Positions 6,747 to 10,048 of a stretch of DNA of 10,048 nt are shown here, piece by piece. The stretch spans positions 1 to 10,048 of the forward strand of contig JBLGBS010000024.1 in assembly GCA_047617985.1 (NCBI GenBank). Direction: 5' to 3'. Within the stretch, counting starts at the first letter, position 1. Every line of letters begins with the position of its first letter. Position numbers and translations under genes: made by a program. The stretch comes from SW-4-43-9 sp047617985. GTDB taxonomy: Archaea > Nanohalarchaeota > Nanosalinia > Nanosalinales > Nanosalinaceae. The notes under the pieces were generated by a model. It made no database searches, had not been told where the DNA came from, and saw only the letters and a list, made by a program, of their open reading frames with translations.

Positions 6747-8438
6747 TCATTCTTGACCGCTTCGATCTCCCCAGTAAATCGCCTCAAGATCGTCATCCAT
6801 CTCTTCCTTGAAAAGCATAGGATCCTTGATGTAAAGCTCCAGGTAATCCGATATCTTGTCTGCCGTCACAATGTTCTCAATCATTACATATTCTGCGCCT
6901 CTGTCATAGAGTTCTGCTGCTTCCTCAAAGCTCTCTGCCTCCAAGAAAACAGGTGTATCTCGGTCTGTATCTCTGAGGATGTGCTGGTTGACTTTCATGT
7001 CTCTTGCAACCGAGAGAACGAATCCTGCATCTTTTATACCGGTGGCTTTCCTTATTTCGCCGTGGTTGAAATCGCCGTAAATGTACTCGAAGTTGGCCTG
7101 GCCCAGTTTCCCGGTGTTGCGTGGATCTCGGTCAACTACAATTACATCCCCGTAGCTCTGTTTTATCACCGGTAGGATCCGTTCCACCACAGCGTTATAT
7201 CCGACTATTACTGCGTGATCCTGGTAAATTCTCATCTCTACATCTTTTTTCTCCTCGGATTCAAACCTCTCAAGCAGATGTTTTACTCGGTTGTAGATTT
7301 CCTGATTATAGTTGATCAGGTACGAGGATGCGGTCATTGTGATTAAAGCCATCATACTCAGGTATCCGAGAATATCGCCTTGAATGTAGCCCTGGGTTAC
7401 TGCTATAGCTCCGACCACTAGCGAGAACTCGCTGACCTGTGTCATGTTTAAACTTCCAAGGAAAGATGTCTCAGGAGTGAAATTTTCTCTGTCGATCAGA
7501 TAGAACATGATCAGGAAATTCCCGATCATCAGCAGTACTGATGCGATCACTGCTTCCAGCCAGTAGGTGAGTAGGTTGCTTGCGGTAAGGCTGAGTCCTA
7601 TGCTGGAGAAGAAGATCACCATGAAGAAGTCTGTGATAGGTCTTATCCGTTCCTTTAGTTCTTCACGGTAAGGGATCTGTCCAAGTCCGAGTCCTGCGAG
7701 GAATGCTCCCACCTCGATGGAAAGGTTCAGCTCCGCGGTCAACGATATGAAAAGAAACGCCCATGCTAATCCGTGGATGAAGAAGGCGTGCTTGTTGTTC
7801 GCTACCCGGCTAAACAGCACCGGAAGGATGTACCGTGAAGAGACCAGTGAAAGAGCGCCGACCGCTGACATCAGCACAAGTATTTTACCGAGTGTGAAAC
7901 CTATCTGCGCAGGGTTTCCAAGGGTTCCGGAGCTGAAAAGCGCGAGTATAACCACAAGATAGATGTCCTGGAGAATCAGCACTCCGATATCGATTTTACC
8001 GGGAAGTGTGGAAGCCTCGTCTTTGTCAGTCAATAGTTTGACAATTACCGGTGTAGCCCCGAAAACTGTGCATAGAGCGATTATTATAGTTTCCTGCATT
8101 GAGAAACCGAGCATCAACGGTATGACGAATGCGAGAGCAGTCTGGAGAACTGTCTGCAGGACAGCAATATTGATAACCGGTCTCAGTATCTCCCGTATAT
8201 CGTCTATCTTCATCTCGATACCTAGAAGAAAGAGAAGTAGTGCAAGACCTAGTTCTGACATGAGAGAGACAAGTTCAGATTCTCCGATAACATTGAACAT
8301 TACAGGGCCGAGAACAAGTCCTGTCGCTATGTAGGCTATTATTGTAGGCTGGTTAGTCTTTCTAGCTAGAAAACCTAGTATGGTAGCGGTCAGTATGACA
8401 AGTGCGAAATCGTAGGCTATTGTAGCTTCAGGTATCAT
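6747..8438 (-). CDS. CPA2-family cation:proton antiporter with TrkA-N-like domain (antiporter A)
   Basis: A 563-residue protein and the first of three tandem antiporters. Hydrophobic helices fill residues about 7-375 (Na+/H+ exchanger fold): ARKTNQPTIIAYIATGLVLG at 25-44, a GATPVIVKLLTD motif at 127-138, and the Gln-Asp pair at 157-158 (LQDI) typical of Kef-type CPA2 exchangers. After a charged linker with SEEKKD (394-399) comes a cytoplasmic KTN-like domain at about 407-525: IVGYNAVVER (the glycine-rich loop reduced to its first Gly), VVDRDP, YGDF at 454-457, and AEYVMIEN near the end. The C-terminus carries a DDDLEAIYWG tail shared with antiporter B. The likely role is cation and pH homeostasis by exchange of K+ or Na+ for H+; the ion is unknown. 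The ATG at 8438 overlaps the stop of the YrdC/Sua5 gene by 11 nt, with no evident Shine-Dalgarno sequence. Confidence 0.93.
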   Translation of the reverse strand: MIPEATIAYDFALVILTATILGFLARKTNQPTIIAYIATGLVLGPVMFNVIGESELVSLMSELGLALLLFLLGIEMKIDDIREILRPVINIAVLQTVLQTALAFVIPLMLGFSMQETIIIALCTVFGATPVIVKLLTDKDEASTLPGKIDIGVLILQDIYLVVILALFSSGTLGNPAQIGFTLGKILVLMSAVGALSLVSSRYILPVLFSRVANNKHAFFIHGLAWAFLFISLTAELNLSIEVGAFLAGLGLGQIPYREELKERIRPITDFFMVIFFSSIGLSLTASNLLTYWLEAVIASVLLMIGNFLIMFYLIDRENFTPETSFLGSLNMTQVSEFSLVVGAIAVTQGYIQGDILGYLSMMALITMTASSYLINYNQEIYNRVKHLLERFESEEKKDVEMRIYQDHAVIVGYNAVVERILPVIKQSYGDVIVVDRDPRNTGKLGQANFEYIYGDFNHGEIRKATGIKDAGFVLSVARDMKVNQHILRDTDRDTPVFLEAESFEEAAELYDRGAEYVMIENIVTADKISDYLELYIKDPMLFKEEMDDDLEAIYWGDRSGQE

Positions 8439-9012
8439 TTTGGAGTACTTTCTCTATCTCAGACCTCTTCACCGGGCCTTTACGATGGATAACGAGCTCC
8501 GAGTTATTAACTTCTGCGATTGTAGAGGTCGGACCGTCTTCCAGTTCACCGACATCGATTATATAATCTGCTTTCTGCCTCAGTTCTTCAGAAATATCTT
8601 CCACAGAGTAAGATGTCTCTTTACCCGAAATATTGGCGCTGGTAGCAGTGATTGGTGTATTCTCGGTGAGTTCTCTGGCTGTTTCGGATGAGGATATCCG
8701 GAACGCAAAATCTGAGTTCAGGTTATCTGGTATATTATCTTTCTTTTCCGCGACTAGGGTTAGAGGACCTGGCATGAAATCTTCAACTGTTCTCTTTTCA
8801 TCTTCACTTAGATTAGAATATTTTTCTGCCTGTTCCATTGAGTAAACTATCGCAGTTAACCCCTTGCTTCTAGGTCTCTGCTTCATTTCATAGACTTTTT
8901 CTACAGCATCTCTTTTTGTTGCGTCAGCAGCTATACCGTAAGCTGTCTCCGTCGGGAAGATAACTGCTCCTCCTTTTTCAATTGCTTTTTTTGCTTTATC
9001 TAGATCAGTCAT
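8428..9012 (-). CDS. YrdC/Sua5-family threonylcarbamoyl-AMP synthase
   Basis: A 194-residue single-domain YrdC/TsaC-type protein; the extra C-terminal domain of long Sua5 is absent. It makes threonylcarbamoyl-AMP from L-threonine, bicarbonate and ATP, the substrate KEOPS uses for tRNA t6A37. Seen motifs, numbered from the ATG: GGAVIFPTETAYGIAADA at 14-31, the nucleotide-binding KQRPR at 44-48, PGPLTLV at 81-87, FRIS at 104-107, TSANISG at 124-130, and PTSTI at 161-165. All conserved family blocks are present, so it should be active. Start choice: ATG at 9012 overlaps the upstream stop by 8 nt (ATGACTGA), the same geometry as at antiporter C; a TTG at 9030 would add six residues and is less likely. 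It lies between an unknown gene and antiporter A, with kae1 upstream and bud32 downstream of the antiporters. Confidence 0.95.
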   Translation of the reverse strand: MTDLDKAKKAIEKGGAVIFPTETAYGIAADATKRDAVEKVYEMKQRPRSKGLTAIVYSMEQAEKYSNLSEDEKRTVEDFMPGPLTLVAEKKDNIPDNLNSDFAFRISSSETARELTENTPITATSANISGKETSYSVEDISEELRQKADYIIDVGELEDGPTSTIAEVNNSELVIHRKGPVKRSEIEKVLQNDT

Positions 9013-9628
9013 AGAAAGAACTTGGGTCAAAATTTGTTAAAACATTTCGACATTCATCAGCATAGTTGTTCATAACTTCTTCGGGTACTGAATAGTTGCT
9101 GATCAGACCTTCCTCTGGTGTTTTATCAGGCCTTTCCGGCCAGCCCTCCGGTGAATAAACTTCGACATCAAGAGTGTTATTTGCCTTTTCTTCAAGGTGT
9201 GGCGATGTTACTATGAATTCCATCGCTTCGGTAGATACATAATCTATCGATGCGTGGTTTTCCGGTCCGGAGAAACTGATCTGGTTTCTAGACAGATTTT
9301 TCAGGTTGCCGAGTGATGTCGCCATTACTATCCCGCTCTCCGGCATTTCCTGGGATACGGCCATGGCGGCTGCGTATTCGTAGTTTCCCCAGTTAGCTCG
9401 GTTGTCGTCCTGTCTCTTGTCCTGATAACCGTCATCTTCAAGGAGCTGATCGATCATATCCTCAGCGGAGAAATCCGTGTCAAAAGTTTGTGTATCTGTC
9501 ATTCCTTCTTCTCTATCTATCCGACTGCGAGAAGGATTCATACCTCGGAACATACAGGTATCTTCCCCGTAGGCACGGCTTAGCTTTAGTTGAGGGCCGA
9601 ACTTTCGAGGATCTAGTGAATTCCACAT
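9005..9628 (-). CDS. Uncharacterised acidic soluble protein, first gene of the t6A/antiporter operon
   Basis: I do not recognise this protein. From ATG 9628 it has 207 residues; no membrane segment, signal peptide or cysteine cluster is visible. The first 42 residues are basic (seven Arg/Lys by residue 36) and unlike the rest. From Met43 (ATG 9502) the protein is strongly acidic: a DFSAEDMIDQLLEDD helix-like stretch, then WGNYEYAAAMAVSQ at about 80-93, a Gly/Ser/Asn-rich middle (ATSLGNLKNLSRNQISFSG), an alternating hydrophobic/polar part ending VYSPEGWPERPD near 160-172, and a Pro/Asp-rich end. Which start is right is open: 9628 fits a leaderless message from the TATA-like box at 9651-9660, while 9502 would give a protein of 165 residues with a composition matching its neighbours. 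The stop overlaps the YrdC/Sua5 start by 8 nt, implying coupled expression. A role in t6A synthesis or with the antiporters is conceivable, but nothing in the sequence shows it. Confidence 0.7.
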   Translation of the reverse strand: MWNSLDPRKFGPQLKLSRAYGEDTCMFRGMNPSRSRIDREEGMTDTQTFDTDFSAEDMIDQLLEDDGYQDKRQDDNRANWGNYEYAAAMAVSQEMPESGIVMATSLGNLKNLSRNQISFSGPENHASIDYVSTEAMEFIVTSPHLEEKANNTLDVEVYSPEGWPERPDKTPEEGLISNYSVPEEVMNNYADECRNVLTNFDPSSFYD

Positions 9629-9632
9629 AGCT

Positions 9633-9660
9633 ATAACTTGTTATTTAACAGTAATAAAAG
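9633..9660 (-). promoter_or_regulatory. Promoter region of the t6A/antiporter operon
   Basis: The 46-nt gap between the kae1 stop and the next ATG (9628) holds two AT-rich boxes on the minus strand: CTTTTATTAC (9651-9660, centred about 27 nt before the ATG, fitting a leaderless start) and GTTAAATAA (9641-9649, which would place the transcription start just inside the gene). Directly after lies a short inverted repeat, ATAAC-AA-GTTAT (9633-9644), between box and start codon, where a repressor could bind; five-base arms are weak evidence. The gap implies that transcription can begin here independently of kae1. Confidence 0.4.
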
Positions 9661-9674
9661 TTGTTGAGGAGGGT

Positions 9675-10048
9675 CTATATCCATTCGACTTCCACCTCAT
9701 CCGGTCTCCAGTTCGGTTTCTTTGCTGATTCTTCGATCGGTGTTGTTTTCCCGGCTTTCAACTCTATCATTCCCTGGTGTGCGATCATCACTCCGTTGTC
9801 CATACAGTACTCGGTTGGAGGGAAGTAAGCCTTGGCATCTCGCTGCTCGCACATAGTTTTCACCATCTCTCTGAGCCGTGAGTTCATCGCCACACCCCCC
9901 GTTAGAAGAGCTTCATCGCTCCCCTCCTGCGCCATAGCTCTCTCAAGGGCTTCAACCACTGCAGAGTATGCATGCTCCTGGAAAGAGTTGGCTAAAATCT
10001 CGTCTTCCTCATCGCCTAATTTTCTCTGAACTTCGGTTACTAGGCCTG
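9675..10048 (-). CDS. kae1: Kae1/TsaD tRNA threonylcarbamoyltransferase subunit, C-terminal fragment
   Basis: The last 123 codons of a minus-strand gene that enters from beyond 10048; the frame stays open to the window edge. Visible family features: ANSFQEHAYSAVVEALERA (fragment residues 19-37), TGGVAMNSRLREMV at 49-62 (glycine-rich nucleotide-binding segment), and YCMDNGVMIA at 80-89, whose Asp83 is the conserved metal/ATP-site residue. It ends RPDEVEVEWI, the normal Kae1 C-terminus. This is the catalytic subunit of KEOPS, which transfers threonylcarbamoyl from TC-AMP to A37 of tRNA. The protein stops with TAG right after the Kae1 domain, so it is not fused to Bud32 as in many archaea. A GTG at 9959 lies in frame but is internal, not a start. 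YrdC/Sua5 and Bud32 lie downstream on the same strand. Confidence 0.95.
   Translation of the reverse strand, partial: GLVTEVQRKLGDEEDEILANSFQEHAYSAVVEALERAMAQEGSDEALLTGGVAMNSRLREMVKTMCEQRDAKAYFPPTEYCMDNGVMIAHQGMIELKAGKTTPIEESAKKPNWRPDEVEVEWI

Noticed and set aside
6710..6796. In-frame 29-residue N-terminal extension of antiporter B from an ATG at 6796
   Set aside because: It reads antiporter A's conserved tail in another frame; the ATG at 6709 gives an N-terminus that aligns with antiporter A.
9012..9030. TTG start for the YrdC/Sua5 gene six codons upstream
   Set aside because: It enlarges the overlap with the upstream gene and adds nothing conserved; ATG at 9012 gives the same 8-nt overlap seen elsewhere in the operon.
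9541..9630. A possible tRNA or tRNA-like element on either strand in the stem-rich stretch upstream of the unknown gene's acidic part
   Set aside because: Pieces resemble D-arm and T-arm sequences, but no acceptor stem, anticodon arm and GTTCRA T-loop can be assembled together.
1..10048. Mobile elements, CRISPR arrays, defence genes
   Set aside because: No transposase or integrase motifs, no regularly spaced repeats and no defence domains were found; the only long repeats are the coding similarities among the three antiporters.

Overview
The window reads as archaeal chromosome, probably from a small-genome DPANN archaeon; a Nanohaloarchaeota-like halophile is my best guess. The archaeal call rests on archaeal/eukaryotic-type ribosomal proteins (S15 of the long archaeal form, eS1), an archaeal RecJ-like GAN/Cdc45-family nuclease, the KEOPS proteins Kae1 and Bud32, and AT-rich TATA-like boxes about 25-27 nt upstream of several start codons. 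The lineage guess is inference: the soluble proteins are rich in Asp/Glu, GC is moderate by eye, and genes are tightly packed. Every gene is on the minus strand, so transcription runs from high to low coordinates.

In transcription order: (1) the 3' end of kae1 (10048-9675). (2) After a 46-nt gap with a TATA-like box, a compact set of six genes: an unrecognised acidic protein (9628-9005), a YrdC/Sua5 TC-AMP synthase (9012-8428), three tandem CPA2/Kef-type cation:proton antiporters with C-terminal TrkA-N-like domains (A 8438-6747, B 6709-5036, C 5043-3391), and the kinase Bud32 (3394-2816). Four of its five junctions are start/stop overlaps of 4, 8, 8 and 11 nt, so translational coupling is likely; only the A/B junction has a gap (37 nt). 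(3) A five-TM protein of unknown function (2787-2212), starting at GTG. (4) A core information-processing block with its own promoters: ribosomal protein S15 (2123-1686) with a hairpin-containing leader, the RecJ-like DHH nuclease (1545-139), and the first 31 codons of ribosomal protein eS1/S3Ae (93-1), preceded by a clean TTTATAAA box.

Functionally, kae1, the YrdC/Sua5 gene and bud32 all belong to synthesis of the universal tRNA modification t6A: YrdC/Sua5 makes threonylcarbamoyl-AMP and KEOPS (Kae1, Bud32 and partners not seen here) transfers the group to A37 of ANN-decoding tRNAs. Unexpectedly, three cation/proton antiporters sit inside this modification cluster, in what looks like one transcription unit. 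The S15 - recJ/GAN - eS1 order is a familiar archaeal linkage of translation and replication genes.

I saw no tRNA, rRNA, CRISPR array, insertion sequence or integrase. The points most worth a second look are the embedding of three antiporters between t6A genes, the unknown protein at the head of that operon, the changed nucleotide-binding motifs in the antiporters' regulatory domains, and the S15 leader hairpin.
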